A stretch of DNA of 62,765 nt, taken from contig JBAZOP010000005.1 of the NCBI GenBank assembly GCA_041648665.1, positions 1 through 62,765 on the forward strand, in the 5' to 3' direction. Positions within the stretch are counted from its first letter, which is position 1, and each line of letters starts with the position of its first letter. This DNA is from a bacterium. GTDB lineage: Bacteria; UBA10199; 2-02-FULL-44-16; JAAZCA01. The position numbers and the translations under genes were made by a program. Below, in pieces: positions 36,539 through 46,240 of the stretch. The notes below the pieces were generated by a model. That model did not search any database, was not told the DNA's origin, and was given only the letters and a program-made list of their open reading frames with translations.

Positions 36539-39292
36539 ATGCCGAAGATAAAAGACAGATGCGGCGGCCGCGGGCAGCCCTGCGCCGCCGCTTTTCCTGA
36601 CTGCGAAGCCGAGTCGCGAAGCGGCGCAAACGTGCGTCCGCTCTCGAACGAGCCCGCTGATCCGGAATCGTTCGCGCGATCGATAGAGAAATACGGAGAG
36701 CTCTGCCGCTATTCCGACACCTCAAGGTACAAGTACGGCTGGTTCACGAGGCCGGCGCCGATCCAGTTCGGCTGGCGCAATGCCGAGAACCCAAAGCCCG
36801 AGGCTGAGACATCACAACCTGAGGCTCAAAAATCAAAACCCGAGATTCAAACATCAAAACCTGAAGCTCGAAGCTCGGAGGATAGCGAAGGTCCCTCCAG
36901 CGCCCTCCTCATAGGCGGCGTAGTAAATGTCGTCCTCATCGCGCTAGCCGGCGCGGCGTACGGGGTCTATCGCCGCATGAAACGGAATCTCTCAGGCGAG
37001 GGGCCAAAAGAGATGCCACCTGAACCCACGCCACCTGCATCTGAGTCTGCACCCACGTCTGAGCCTGCAGCACCTGCTCCTGCGTCTCCGCCTGAACCAC
37101 CTGAACCCGCGGCGTCTGCACCAGAGCCTGCGGCGTCTGAATCTGCGTCTCAACCTCAGGACCCGATCTTGGAACCTGTGCCGCTTGGCCCGATAGCCAT
37201 AGGGGAAGGACCGTACAAACGTGGCGATCCGATGCCCGAGAGCGTCATGAAGGTGATCGCCTCCATAGAACATGGTTTTTCGACCCTCCCTCAAATTATT
37301 CAGAGTCACACTCTCAAAGAGTTCTGGAGTGCCGCGACCTACAGCGAGGAGAACATGCGTCTGTTCTTCCGGGACGGCAGGTTCACCATCGATGCGCTCT
37401 TTCACTGGCGCGCCCTTATATCCAGTTTCGGCAACTCTTTCGAAAGACAGCTGATCGGCGACAGAGAGATCACATTTGGGGAGAAAGTCCTGCCTGATGG
37501 TTTTCAGGGCAACACAGAGGACTATATACCAAAGATCATCGAAGAGATGCGGGCCATAGATACCCTCTTTGCAAAGCTCCCCTTGGATTCACAGACACGC
37601 ATTGCTTGGAACGTCGCGCAGCTGCCGCAATCATTCCAGGATGGAAAACTCACATTGTATGCAGTGCACTTGGGGCACGGGCTGGCGCGGGGTTATAGCC
37701 GCGAGCCTGCACCCGCGCCTCAACCTGTGCCTCCGCCTTTCAAGGCCCCGCCTCCGAAGGGCCGGGTGGCACGTGGCGAAGATTCAAAGACAGGCGTCTT
37801 TCGTAAGCCGGAGCTCTCGGAGAGCGTGACGGGCAAGTGGGACGGGAGTGAGCCTGAACCTTTGGAAGGAGCAGAGGCCCTGGCCGGTTTCGATGTCGAT
37901 ATCCCCGAGAACCGCACCACGATCCCCGCGCCCCCGCTTGAAAACAGCGTGCTCGCAAGGCTTCCCTCGCGGGAGGTGGAGTGGGTGCCGATGTCGCAGC
38001 GCGCCGGATCAGAGGCCCGCTCCATCGAGGCGCTCGCAGACGCGATCAGCAAAATCGGAATTTACGCAGGGCTGCCGCGCGAGGACATCGAGCGCAGGGC
38101 GGAGTTCTACTATGAGCTCTGGGTGAGCCAGCCGGCCGAGAAGAGCGAGGCGTTGCTCGAAAATCTGAGCGCGCGGGAGACGATTGTAGCAGGGGATGCG
38201 ACTATACCTCAGGCGTGGGTGATCAGGCAGGAGGCCGCGCTCAACGCGAGGCTGAGACTCCTGGAAAACCGTTTCTACAGGGACCTGCCTGACAGCTTAA
38301 CGGAGAAGATGACGCTTACGACGGAAAAGGAGATCCGGGAGTTTGACAAGTATGCGCAAAAGTTTCCGGAGCGGGTGCGGAGCGCGGTCGACGGAGAGGG
38401 CGGCGAGGGCAAAGAGTTGATCGTGGAGATATCGAGGGACGGACCGGCGAGGCTCATACAGCGCTCGGCCATGGCCATGGTCTCGAAATTTCACTTCTTT
38501 GAAGAGCTGGCCGACGAGGTCTTTTCCCGCGATGGTCTCGCCAGGATCCTCCTCGTCCATTCCGACCGCAGTCCTGTTGATAAGCTCGCTTACAGGATCA
38601 GCAGGATGATCGATTTCTCAGGGCTCTCTGCAGGGCAGCTCGATCTGCTTGCGAAGAGATATATCGAGATGTGGGAGGATATGCCCAAGATAGAGCGCGC
38701 CAAGATCTGGTACAGCGGCTTCGAGGAAGAGGATAAGGTAGAGTTTATAGAGGTCTCGAAACAGGAGGAACATATCGCGAAGGCGCGAAAGTGGGGTATG
38801 GAACCGCTGCTCAAACCGATCGTCAAAGAAGGGGCTCAGACCGCGGCGAACGTGAGCGAGCCGCCCGACTCATGGTTGCGCTGGCAGAGGGCTGAGACAA
38901 AGGCATGGTTTGAGGCGGAAAGGGTCGCCTCTGAGGGCGATACCAACGTGGAATTTCAGGCCAGGGTTATTCACAGGCAGCTCTTCGTACCGGAGAACGA
39001 AAAGTTCATGGGGCTCCTCGCCGGGGACAGATATCGCCTTTGCAAATTCGTGGCCCTGGGCATGGCGGAGGCTCGGAAGGATCCTGAGTTCATGAAGAAC
39101 CACGTGAATGAAAACGGATACATCTCCCCTGAGGGCATAGAGATCATCATGAAAAAGGGCGGGGTCAACGACTCTCGGATGGATCTGAGGGTGAGGAGAT
39201 CACGGGGTTTGAGACTCACCAGAGAAAAGCTGAAGGATATGCCTGCGCCGAACGTCTGGAAATCCAAGGTCGGCTGGGAGCATGTAAAGTAA
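36539..39292 (+). CDS. Unknown large single-TM protein with cysteine module and duplicated helical repeats
   Basis: This 917-residue protein starts 20 bp after the previous stop. Cysteines 8, 15, 22 and 56 form the N-terminal module (RCGGRGQPC, FPDC, ELCRY...YGWF). A KPE/QPE repeat leads to one membrane segment (about 121-144), basic residues and a second Pro/Ala/Glu-rich linker. The large C-terminal part has internally repeated units: two FxDG(R/K)(F/L)T boxes, and two copies of a (L/I)SAG or YAGL...RY-E-(L/M)W...P unit. It ends with the DPEFMKNHV...GYISPEGI module and a basic tail. Its last 200 residues align with those of the protein at 39403 (shared PPDSW). No catalytic motif is visible. 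Confidence 0.75.
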   Translation: MPKIKDRCGGRGQPCAAAFPDCEAESRSGANVRPLSNEPADPESFARSIEKYGELCRYSDTSRYKYGWFTRPAPIQFGWRNAENPKPEAETSQPEAQKSKPEIQTSKPEARSSEDSEGPSSALLIGGVVNVVLIALAGAAYGVYRRMKRNLSGEGPKEMPPEPTPPASESAPTSEPAAPAPASPPEPPEPAASAPEPAASESASQPQDPILEPVPLGPIAIGEGPYKRGDPMPESVMKVIASIEHGFSTLPQIIQSHTLKEFWSAATYSEENMRLFFRDGRFTIDALFHWRALISSFGNSFERQLIGDREITFGEKVLPDGFQGNTEDYIPKIIEEMRAIDTLFAKLPLDSQTRIAWNVAQLPQSFQDGKLTLYAVHLGHGLARGYSREPAPAPQPVPPPFKAPPPKGRVARGEDSKTGVFRKPELSESVTGKWDGSEPEPLEGAEALAGFDVDIPENRTTIPAPPLENSVLARLPSREVEWVPMSQRAGSEARSIEALADAISKIGIYAGLPREDIERRAEFYYELWVSQPAEKSEALLENLSARETIVAGDATIPQAWVIRQEAALNARLRLLENRFYRDLPDSLTEKMTLTTEKEIREFDKYAQKFPERVRSAVDGEGGEGKELIVEISRDGPARLIQRSAMAMVSKFHFFEELADEVFSRDGLARILLVHSDRSPVDKLAYRISRMIDFSGLSAGQLDLLAKRYIEMWEDMPKIERAKIWYSGFEEEDKVEFIEVSKQEEHIAKARKWGMEPLLKPIVKEGAQTAANVSEPPDSWLRWQRAETKAWFEAERVASEGDTNVEFQARVIHRQLFVPENEKFMGLLAGDRYRLCKFVALGMAEARKDPEFMKNHVNENGYISPEGIEIIMKKGGVNDSRMDLRVRRSRGLRLTREKLKDMPAPNVWKSKVGWEHVK

Positions 39293-39340
39293 TGATATTG
39301 CTGGGTTATCCCTGTGTCCGTTGTAATTCGTTATTTTCCC

Positions 39341-39367
39341 GCAACTTTTTCAAATCCCTGCCGATAA
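39341..39367 (+). promoter_or_regulatory. Sigma-28-like promoter element
   Basis: GCAACTT (39341-39347), a 12-bp spacer and GCCGATAA (39360-39367), 35 bp before the start codon at 39403. Confidence 0.65.
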
Positions 39368-39402
39368 TCTGATCGAGGGGAGGGCCATGCTCGCGGGGAG
39401 AT

Positions 39403-41952
39403 ATGGCCGGAAGGATCAAAGCTCGTAAGCACGCGCAGCGGGAATCATATCCTGCCTGCGCTGATCTGTACCGCAATAACCCCAGCGTCCTCAGTTCAGA
39501 TCTCACAAATCCGGATGCATTCTCAAAGGATGTGGCAAGGCACGGTTTGAGCCTGTGCACGATGCCGAAGGGCTCGCCCTTTAAGTGGGGCGTTTACGGC
39601 GAGGCCCCGAAGATTCAGACCGGTCTCTCGGGCGATGCAGACGCTGAGCCTGTTTTTGCTCCTGAGGCTTTGTCTGTAACAGCTGCCGAGTCCGGTGAGG
39701 AGAAGACGGAAGGGAACTTGGCGGGCTGGCTGATCAGCGGCGCAAGCGCGCTGGTGTTTGCAGGCGTAAATACCGTGCTGGCATTGAAGATATTGAAGAT
39801 GCGCGCCAAGACAAAGGCCGCGCGTGCTGAGACAGAGAAGATCTTGGCTGAAATGGGCAAGGGCGAATTGCCGCCCCTTGCCGAACCGCCTCCTGAGCCC
39901 CAACCTGAGCCTAAACCTGAGCCCAAACCTGAGCCTGTGCCTGAACCTACTCCTGTTCCTGCTCCTTTGCCCGAGGCCGTTGAACCTGAGCCCTTTACCC
40001 CGCCTGAGAGGGCGGAGGCTCCATCCGAGGATCTGCCTGTTCTCGAATTGCCGAGAGTGAAAGTGCCCGTGCCCAGGCCCGGCGCCGCAAAGGCAGTGCC
40101 GCCCGGTTCTACTCTCAAGACGTTTCTTGAGTTCTTCCTTGCAGACAAGCCGGGCGCTGCAAAGGCAGTGCCGCCCGGTTCTGCACCGCAGCCGCTGCCC
40201 AGGCCTGCCTACGTGCCGCCGCCTCCTGTCACATCCGGCATTGAAGAGTCGGGCATGTTTGATCCTGCGAAAGGTCTTTCGGAACAATCTGAACTCCTGG
40301 ACCTCGGTAAACTGATGGATATGTATCAGGCCCAGTCCGACTCTGTCCCAGAGGAGGATTTTGATGCGCTGGTGACCCTTGTGCCCAAGAAAAAGGAGAA
40401 GGGCCTCTTCGAGAGGGCGAAGGACGGCGTGAGCAGCGCGATCGCGAAGGTCAAAGGATTGTTCTTCTGGACCAAGGTGAATGACAGCATGATCGAGGAA
40501 GAGTACAAGTCGCCGCCTCCCCTGCCCGATGCTTCCGAGATCCAGCCGTTGCCGTCGGATCTCACGAAAGAGCTCTCCGATATTATCGCAGGCTCAGTCG
40601 AGAGGGTCGGGCGCCTCCTCCCCGAGGCGATGAGGGTCCCCTTTGCAAGGTCGATCTGGACCTACGAGAGCAGGACGATCGAGGGTGAGCGGGGAGCCCT
40701 CTTCAATGTGATGCGTTCGCTCATCCAGGTAGCGCGTATGTCCGGCGATCAGCGCGAGGCATATCATGACGCCGAGGGCTACATGCTGGAATCCGCGGCG
40801 GACAGGGTCATCGTAGAGAACAGCGGTCTGCCGATGGCAGCGAAGCTCGCGCTGCAGATGCGCTCCATCGACGAGTTTGCGGGCATGGAGAGCGAGGAGC
40901 TCCACGGCGTTGCGCGAAGGCTCTATGCTCAGTGGTCCATGATGACGCCGATGTCGAAGAAAAATGTGATAGCGGCGGATTGGGATGACCGCAACATGAG
41001 CCCGGCGCGTTTCTACGAAACCTATGATATGCCGCCCGATTCCTGGGTAAAGAGAGAAGCTGAGTTCATGGCGGCTGAGCAGGAGGCGTGGGAAGAGGCG
41101 GCGCCCAGGAAGAGCGTGGGGAACTTAGAGATCCATGCCGTGCACGACGCCTTGTTCCTCAACGAATGGTTCGAGTCTGCGAGAGCCGCGAAGAGGTTCA
41201 AGATCGCGAAGGCCCTGGCGTCCGTGCTCTTCGACCCTGAGTTCAGGTCTCATCGCGTGCAGCTCCTGCCCCCCAAACAACAGGCGAAGCTCTATGATGT
41301 CGATATTTACGTAGACAACGATGGCAAACTCAACAGGGACGGGCTCCTGGTAGCATTCGATCGCGCCGGCCTCGGCGTGCCGCCGGTGGACACGGTCATC
41401 ATGCTGCCCGGCAATCGCAACGAGATACTCCCCTTGCCCAAGGCGCCGGATGGCGAGCCTGTGTCGACTGACGGCAAAGAGATCCCAGCAGTCGATGCGC
41501 CGGAGGATGTCGACGCGATGATCGAGGAGGTCAGGGGCCTGATCGCAAAGAGGCACGGCGGCAAGATGCCTATCGCCGATGTCGAGGAACTCGACCTGAA
41601 CGAAATCGAGATAATCAGGGATGCCAGTGAGGCTTCAATCCAGCTCGATGTCAGGGAGATGGAGGAAGTCAGGACTGCCGGCGAGCCCTCAGTCCAGCTT
41701 GATGTCAGCGATATGGAGGAACTCCCCCCTGAACTCGGCGAGGGCGTGGGCAGGGGTGTTGCGACCGGTGTTACCGAGACCAGGGCCACACAGAATGACT
41801 ACGTCAGCGGCGGCAAACCTACAGCGGCCGGCGTGAAAGAGACCGTGGTGCACGAGAAAGACGGATCCAGGCCGCAGGGCAGGGCCATGAAAGCGTTGAA
41901 GGGCTGGGCAGCCAGGGCAGCCACGGTGCTAAAGGGCGCAGAGAAGAAATAG
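39403..41952 (+). CDS. Unknown large single-TM protein with PEP-rich linker and GVGRGVATGV tail
   Basis: This 849-residue paralogue of the previous protein keeps cysteines at 19 and 52 (SYPACADL, SLCTMPKGSPFKWGVY) but lacks the first two of the module. One membrane segment (about 106-130) is followed by basic residues, a PEPKPEP-type linker (about 157-190) and a short direct repeat (PGAAKAVPPGS twice). The helical C-terminal region, with PPDSW and the DPEF module (LFDPEFRSHRV...GKLNRDGL), aligns with the protein at 36539. Two copies of a QLDV..MEE unit then lead to a conserved tail, GVGRGVATGV...TRAT, also found in the proteins at 42887 and 46308. Function unknown. Confidence 0.75.
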   Translation: MAGRIKARKHAQRESYPACADLYRNNPSVLSSDLTNPDAFSKDVARHGLSLCTMPKGSPFKWGVYGEAPKIQTGLSGDADAEPVFAPEALSVTAAESGEEKTEGNLAGWLISGASALVFAGVNTVLALKILKMRAKTKAARAETEKILAEMGKGELPPLAEPPPEPQPEPKPEPKPEPVPEPTPVPAPLPEAVEPEPFTPPERAEAPSEDLPVLELPRVKVPVPRPGAAKAVPPGSTLKTFLEFFLADKPGAAKAVPPGSAPQPLPRPAYVPPPPVTSGIEESGMFDPAKGLSEQSELLDLGKLMDMYQAQSDSVPEEDFDALVTLVPKKKEKGLFERAKDGVSSAIAKVKGLFFWTKVNDSMIEEEYKSPPPLPDASEIQPLPSDLTKELSDIIAGSVERVGRLLPEAMRVPFARSIWTYESRTIEGERGALFNVMRSLIQVARMSGDQREAYHDAEGYMLESAADRVIVENSGLPMAAKLALQMRSIDEFAGMESEELHGVARRLYAQWSMMTPMSKKNVIAADWDDRNMSPARFYETYDMPPDSWVKREAEFMAAEQEAWEEAAPRKSVGNLEIHAVHDALFLNEWFESARAAKRFKIAKALASVLFDPEFRSHRVQLLPPKQQAKLYDVDIYVDNDGKLNRDGLLVAFDRAGLGVPPVDTVIMLPGNRNEILPLPKAPDGEPVSTDGKEIPAVDAPEDVDAMIEEVRGLIAKRHGGKMPIADVEELDLNEIEIIRDASEASIQLDVREMEEVRTAGEPSVQLDVSDMEELPPELGEGVGRGVATGVTETRATQNDYVSGGKPTAAGVKETVVHEKDGSRPQGRAMKALKGWAARAATVLKGAEKK

Positions 41953-41958
41953 GAAATC

Positions 41959-42806
41959 GGGGTCAGTCCCCCATTTATAATTCGTTGATAATCAAGTTGA
42001 ATAAACCGCACTTTTGAAATTTTGCATCTAATTTGTTCTTCATTTTGTACATCCTCCAAATTACATATCGACAATACAACAGCTTAGCCGTTGGCCCGCA
42101 TCTTGCTTAATGGTGGTTCATGCCTCGCGCTCCAAGATCGCTTCCATCTGCTGCCATGCTCCATGTCATATGCCGTGGCAATAACGGCATGCGGATATTC
42201 AGGAATCGTTTGGATTTCTCACGATTCAAGCACACGCTTTCGCGATATCTGAAGGACGTACAGATATATGTTCATCATTATGTACTGATGAACACGCACT
42301 GTCATTTTCTGGCATGGTGTGAGGAGACTTCTGCGCTCGCACCATTGATCAAAGCAGTCTGCGTCTCTTACAATTATCAGTACTGCAAGCGCTATTCATA
42401 TAAGGGCCACCTCTGGCACAGCAGATTCAGGACAGTTGTCATAGAGGACGAAGATCAGTGGGCTCAGTGCGGCAGATATATCGAGCTGAACCCGGTATAT
42501 GCGGGCGCATGCAGAGATCCCAGAAATTATCCATGGTCGAGTTATCATTATTACGAGACAGGGGGAAGGGACGCGCTTATTCAGCCAATCTTGATGAGGG
42601 ACGAGTTTCGCTTGAGAGAGAAAGGCGATATCAATGAATCATATCGCGAGTTTGTGTTGGCAGGGATCGATCTGGATTATCGGAAACTGAAGAAACAATT
42701 TGAGGGACAAAGGAGTCCGAGATCTTGAACAAAAACACCTCAGTTTTTTCAACCTGTCCTTAAAAGACATTAACAATCAATATGTTATAAACAGGGGACT
42801 GACCCC
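41959..42806. mobile_element. REP-associated tyrosine transposase (RAYT) element with terminal inverted repeats
   Basis: The left end GGGGTCAGTCCCC (41959-41971) and the right end GGGGACTGACCCC (42794-42806) are exact reverse complements, and the similarity extends to about 31 bp with a few mismatches. The element encloses one transposase gene. It begins 7 bp after the preceding stop codon and ends 10 bp before the next promoter element, so neither gene is broken. Confidence 0.8.
42120..42728 (+). CDS. REP-associated tyrosine transposase (Y1_Tnp/HUH family)
   Basis: This 202-residue protein is a single-strand HUH transposase of the RAYT group. The metal-binding HUH motif is in HHYVLMNTHCHFL, and the catalytic tyrosine is in CGRYIELNPVYAGAC. 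The LWHSRFRTVVIE region and the PWSSYHYY segment are also typical of the group. RAYTs act on REP/REPIN palindromes like those that end this element. The frame is intact, so the gene may still be active. Confidence 0.93.
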   Translation: MPRAPRSLPSAAMLHVICRGNNGMRIFRNRLDFSRFKHTLSRYLKDVQIYVHHYVLMNTHCHFLAWCEETSALAPLIKAVCVSYNYQYCKRYSYKGHLWHSRFRTVVIEDEDQWAQCGRYIELNPVYAGACRDPRNYPWSSYHYYETGGRDALIQPILMRDEFRLREKGDINESYREFVLAGIDLDYRKLKKQFEGQRSPRS

Positions 42807-42815
42807 TTTGGGGAA

Positions 42816-42844
42816 GCAACTTTGGGGGTCGGGCCTGCCGATAA
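42816..42844 (+). promoter_or_regulatory. Sigma-28-like promoter element (14-bp spacer)
   Basis: GCAACTT (42816-42822), a 14-bp spacer and GCCGATAA (42837-42844), 42 bp before the start at 42887 and directly after the right end of the RAYT element. Confidence 0.6.
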
Positions 42845-42886
42845 TACTGTCAGTAAAGGGGGAGGCCTTCTATTTCGGGGGGCTTC

Positions 42887-44821
42887 ATGACAGGCGCAGG
42901 TCAGGTCCGTGTTTCTGAAGACCTGAAAGACTGTCCGCAGTCCATTGACGACGGCCTGGATTTCGAGTGCGTGGATCCGGAGGCAGGCACTGATGCTGCG
43001 GTTCATGTGGAGCAGCATGTTGATACAGTCGAAGGGGAGTATCCCCATGCATGTCTTGCAGCCCGATTGCTCAGCACGATTGCCCCTGGCGGCAACACCC
43101 TTCTGACTGCGGTCCCGTCGATCGCCTGCAACGTGACAGCTGCATCAGGTGACGATGATGGCGGGATCTTCTCTTCAGTCGGCTCCGCGGTAGATGCGAT
43201 CGTTGACGGGGTAGAGACTTTCATCTCCGTCCTGGATAACAGGAAGGCCTCGATCATTCCGATGCTCGGAATGATCGCAGGCGGTGTCGTTGGCGGGCAG
43301 TTCTCTGCAGATGAGACCACATCTGTCGGATTCGATCTTTCCGATCCAAACAACAGGGCACGATTGGCTGTCGAGATAGTATCGGAACGGTTGGGTCACC
43401 TGGTCGATCCAAAGATAAAATCTGAGATCGAATCGTATGCAAATTACAGGGCTGAAAAAATCACGGACATGTATGAGCTGGTAAATGAGACAGAGTGGAA
43501 AGCAAGAGATTACATAGCGCGCGGACAAGCGACCGAAACGACTGCCGTACGTGTTGTGGAAGATCTGATCCCACGGGAATTGTGGGAGGGGCGCTCCATT
43601 GGTACAGGTGTAGAGGTGATCAACGCCTTTCTGAGGGGCGATCTTGGTCGCGAGCCGACGGCCGCAGAGGTGACAAGAGTGAGAGACGCTATCCGACCTA
43701 GAAGCTATTTTGAAAACAGCGACTTAAAGGAATCGGTCATGGGTCTCGAGGGAAAGAGAATTTTTCAGATCTTCACCAGCGAGTTCATGGACGGGCTTGC
43801 CGCTGAACTGAGGAAGATGTCGGCGCGCTTCGAGGACACGCACGGCCGCAAGCCCGTGATCCGCGAGATCGGGGCCGGAGACGGCAGGCTCAGCGCAGGC
43901 CTGCGCAGCCGCGGCATAGACATAGAGGCGACCGACAACGGAAGCTGGGAACTTGGAGAGACGCACCTTGTCACAAGGATGGATTCAGTCGATGCAGCCA
44001 GACAGTCGGACATCGTCCTCGGCTCATGGCTCTCTCCGCCAGACGGCCGGCACGATGCGGACGTTGCGCGCGTTATTGCAGAGAACCCTGAGAAGGCGCT
44101 CGTGGTAGTGGGCCAGCCGGCCAGCAACTGCGGCAGCTTCACCGAAGCTACGTACGACAACGCCACGAACAGCAAGCGTTTCTATGATTTTATCAGCGAT
44201 CCCTCGAGCGGCTTAAAAGTGAAAAATCTGGAGCATTTGAGCAGCTGGCGCACTGAAGGCACGACTGTGACATTCTCACACATGGACTTCGGGAGTTCAA
44301 ATATGACCGAGACGGGTGTTCAGGTATATCGCGGCACCGGGGTCGACCTGGATGCAGAGCGAGGTGTTTTCGCGAGGAGCATCGCCGATGCCGAATACCG
44401 GGGGCCTGAGAGGGAGACCATGGCTGCCCTAATCCAGGATTATCTCGATCTCAATTACGATCAGATCAAGGAGGAATGGCTTGGTTCGGAAGCTGCGCGT
44501 GAAGCCTTCGGCACTTTCCGCAGGTTCGTCATAAACAGGGTAAGGCCATACGAGATCGAAGATGCCGATATTATCGAAGAGTCTCGCTCCTCCCGCCCCG
44601 CATCCCTCGGCGATGGTGTTGGCAGGGGTGTTGCGACCGGCGTCGACTCAACCAGGGCCACTGGCAACACCTATGCCAGCGGAGACCAGGTGACCGAGGG
44701 CGGCAGGGAAGAGACCGTGCAGCGCGAGAAGGACGGCTCCAGGAAACCGACTGATGCCGAGAGAATGAAGGCCGAGGCAGCGAAGGCCGGCAGGGTGGTC
44801 GAGGAATCGCGAAAGAAATAG
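42887..44821 (+). CDS. Unknown protein with a SAM-methyltransferase-like domain and GVGRGVATGV tail
   Basis: This 644-residue protein has a ribosome-binding site of six Gs before the ATG. After an N-terminal part with a weakly hydrophobic Gly-rich stretch (IIPMLGMIAGGVVGG, about 124-138) comes a Rossmann-like segment that looks like a class I methyltransferase: motif I EIGAGDGRLSAGLRSRG, an acidic residue at the next strand end (DIEATDN) and DIVLGSWLSPP. The rest of the domain is divergent, so activity is uncertain. The C-terminus carries the tail GDGVGRGVATGV...TRAT followed by a basic, helical end (AGRVVEESRKK). It is monocistronic: own promoter element and a terminator directly after it. 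Confidence 0.7.
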   Translation: MTGAGQVRVSEDLKDCPQSIDDGLDFECVDPEAGTDAAVHVEQHVDTVEGEYPHACLAARLLSTIAPGGNTLLTAVPSIACNVTAASGDDDGGIFSSVGSAVDAIVDGVETFISVLDNRKASIIPMLGMIAGGVVGGQFSADETTSVGFDLSDPNNRARLAVEIVSERLGHLVDPKIKSEIESYANYRAEKITDMYELVNETEWKARDYIARGQATETTAVRVVEDLIPRELWEGRSIGTGVEVINAFLRGDLGREPTAAEVTRVRDAIRPRSYFENSDLKESVMGLEGKRIFQIFTSEFMDGLAAELRKMSARFEDTHGRKPVIREIGAGDGRLSAGLRSRGIDIEATDNGSWELGETHLVTRMDSVDAARQSDIVLGSWLSPPDGRHDADVARVIAENPEKALVVVGQPASNCGSFTEATYDNATNSKRFYDFISDPSSGLKVKNLEHLSSWRTEGTTVTFSHMDFGSSNMTETGVQVYRGTGVDLDAERGVFARSIADAEYRGPERETMAALIQDYLDLNYDQIKEEWLGSEAAREAFGTFRRFVINRVRPYEIEDADIIEESRSSRPASLGDGVGRGVATGVDSTRATGNTYASGDQVTEGGREETVQREKDGSRKPTDAERMKAEAAKAGRVVEESRKK

Positions 44822-44845
44822 GGACCCTATATATATGATAATGAC

Positions 44846-44876
44846 AACGCCCCCGAGAGGGGGCGTTTTTGTTTTT
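44846..44876 (+). terminator. Rho-independent terminator
   Basis: The stem ACGCCCCC/GGGGGCGT with a GAGA loop is followed by T-rich sequence. It separates the plus-strand gene at 42887 from the convergent minus-strand gene at 44904. Confidence 0.85.
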
Positions 44877-44903
44877 CGGATATGGAGCAGGATGTTATTC
44901 AAC

Positions 44904-46112
44904 TCAGATGCGGGCCATTATGTCGCCCACATGCATCTCGTCTTTGGCCCAATTGAGGAAGCGGCGGTGCATCTTCTCGTCGTTTCTGCCCATGAGCGCG
45001 CGCTGGCAGTGAAAGAGTATCGAGGGCGCGAACTGGCGGTTGCCGTCTGTGAAGAACCGCACGTTGCGCACGAACTTGCGGTGGAGCTCTTCCCTCTTTT
45101 CCCCTTGTTCAGCGTACATGAGATCCACGTTCTTCTTCAAGAAATTCGCCGCGCAGCCGATCGCCCACTGTCTGCCCTTTGTCGGCACGTTATGGTGCAC
45201 GACAAAGGTGGTGATCGATTTCATGGCCTCGCGCTCTTCGTTGGTTTTGCCGAGCCTCTTGAACCTCTCCTGTGCGTCGAGCAGGCGCAACAGCGCGTTC
45301 GCCATGTGGGCCATGTAGACGCTGTTTTTCGGGCCGGACGCGAGCCTCTCCCTCTCTGCGTCTCCGCCCGCGCCCTTGACCGCGGCCGAGTAGTAGATGT
45401 GCGCCAGGTGCTCCGCGGTCGAGCGGTCCATGGCGCCTTTGGCGATGATCCAGTGTTCGAGGTGGTTTGCGCACGAGATGATAAGCCCCATCATGGACGA
45501 GACGCGCTCTGAAAGCGCCGTGTGTTCCACCTTCTTGAGCGATATGAAGTCCGCGAGATCGGACGCAGCGGTCGTGATCAGATTGACGGTGCGGACCATG
45601 TCGGTTGGCGCGACCGTCGCGCCGCTGCGCGAATAGAGGTCCATGGACTCCATGACTCCGCGCAGGTAGTCCAGCTGCGTCTCGCGCGTGTCCGCGCCCA
45701 CGGCAGCCGAGATGTTCGCCAGGTCCAGTATCACGCCTTGTTCGATCTCAGCTGTGCTTCGCATCCGCCGCATGGTTTCGAATCTCGCTTCGGCGTTTGC
45801 ATTCCTGAACGATGCTATGTTTCGCCACGGACCGATTGACCGGACGTTATCCCCGTCATCGCCGCCGCTTCCCCCGCTAGGCGGTGGTGCGAAGCGCGCG
45901 GGTCCGGTCATGTCGTCGGCCCCGGATGCAAAGCGCATGGCGGAGCGATTCGGTGTGCCCGGGAAATCCAGGGGGGTCGTTCCCGCGTTTACGAAGACAT
46001 TTCCTGAGTGAAAGGCGTTTGCGAGGTTTCCTGCTGCCGGCAAGATCGGGTCAGCAGACTGAGGGACAAGCTGAAGATACGGGATAAATCCCGGCGGTTT
46101 GATAGTAGTCAC
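44904..46112 (-). CDS. Unknown helical protein, only minus-strand member of the cluster
   Basis: This 402-residue protein starts at a GTG (46112) behind AAGGGGG. The first 90 residues are Pro/Gly/Ala-rich and probably disordered (FAPPPSGGSGGDDGD). The rest is predicted all-helical without a membrane segment. It contains a moderately hydrophobic region with Cys and His (MMGLIISCANHLEHW) and a basic C-terminal third. I find no known domain. Its promoter element matches those of the other genes, so it belongs to the same regulon although it is read in the opposite direction. Confidence 0.68.
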   Translation of the reverse strand: MTTIKPPGFIPYLQLVPQSADPILPAAGNLANAFHSGNVFVNAGTTPLDFPGTPNRSAMRFASGADDMTGPARFAPPPSGGSGGDDGDNVRSIGPWRNIASFRNANAEARFETMRRMRSTAEIEQGVILDLANISAAVGADTRETQLDYLRGVMESMDLYSRSGATVAPTDMVRTVNLITTAASDLADFISLKKVEHTALSERVSSMMGLIISCANHLEHWIIAKGAMDRSTAEHLAHIYYSAAVKGAGGDAERERLASGPKNSVYMAHMANALLRLLDAQERFKRLGKTNEEREAMKSITTFVVHHNVPTKGRQWAIGCAANFLKKNVDLMYAEQGEKREELHRKFVRNVRFFTDGNRQFAPSILFHCQRALMGRNDEKMHRRFLNWAKDEMHVGDIMARI

Positions 46113-46131
46113 AAAGCCCCCTTCATTTATG

Positions 46132-46158
46132 GTATCGGCAGTTTATTGCAAATGTTGC
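46132..46158 (-). promoter_or_regulatory. Sigma-28-like promoter element (minus strand)
   Basis: On the minus strand GCAACAT (46158-46152), a 12-bp spacer and GCCGATAC (46139-46132), 20 bp before the GTG start at 46112. Its reverse orientation matches the reverse orientation of the gene. Confidence 0.55.
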
Positions 46159-46240
46159 GTGGAAAGGTAAGGGTCTTTTGTTCAAAATAACATATTGAAA
46201 TCATTAGTAATTTAGCCGTAAATCTATTTTTTCGCCCCCC

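Noticed and set aside
39880..40190. Repetitive CCTGAGCC-type DNA as a possible CRISPR or VNTR array
   Set aside because: It lies in frame in a coding region and encodes a PEPKPEP linker; there are no spacers. The Pro-rich stretches at 10610, 12550 and 37020 are of the same kind.
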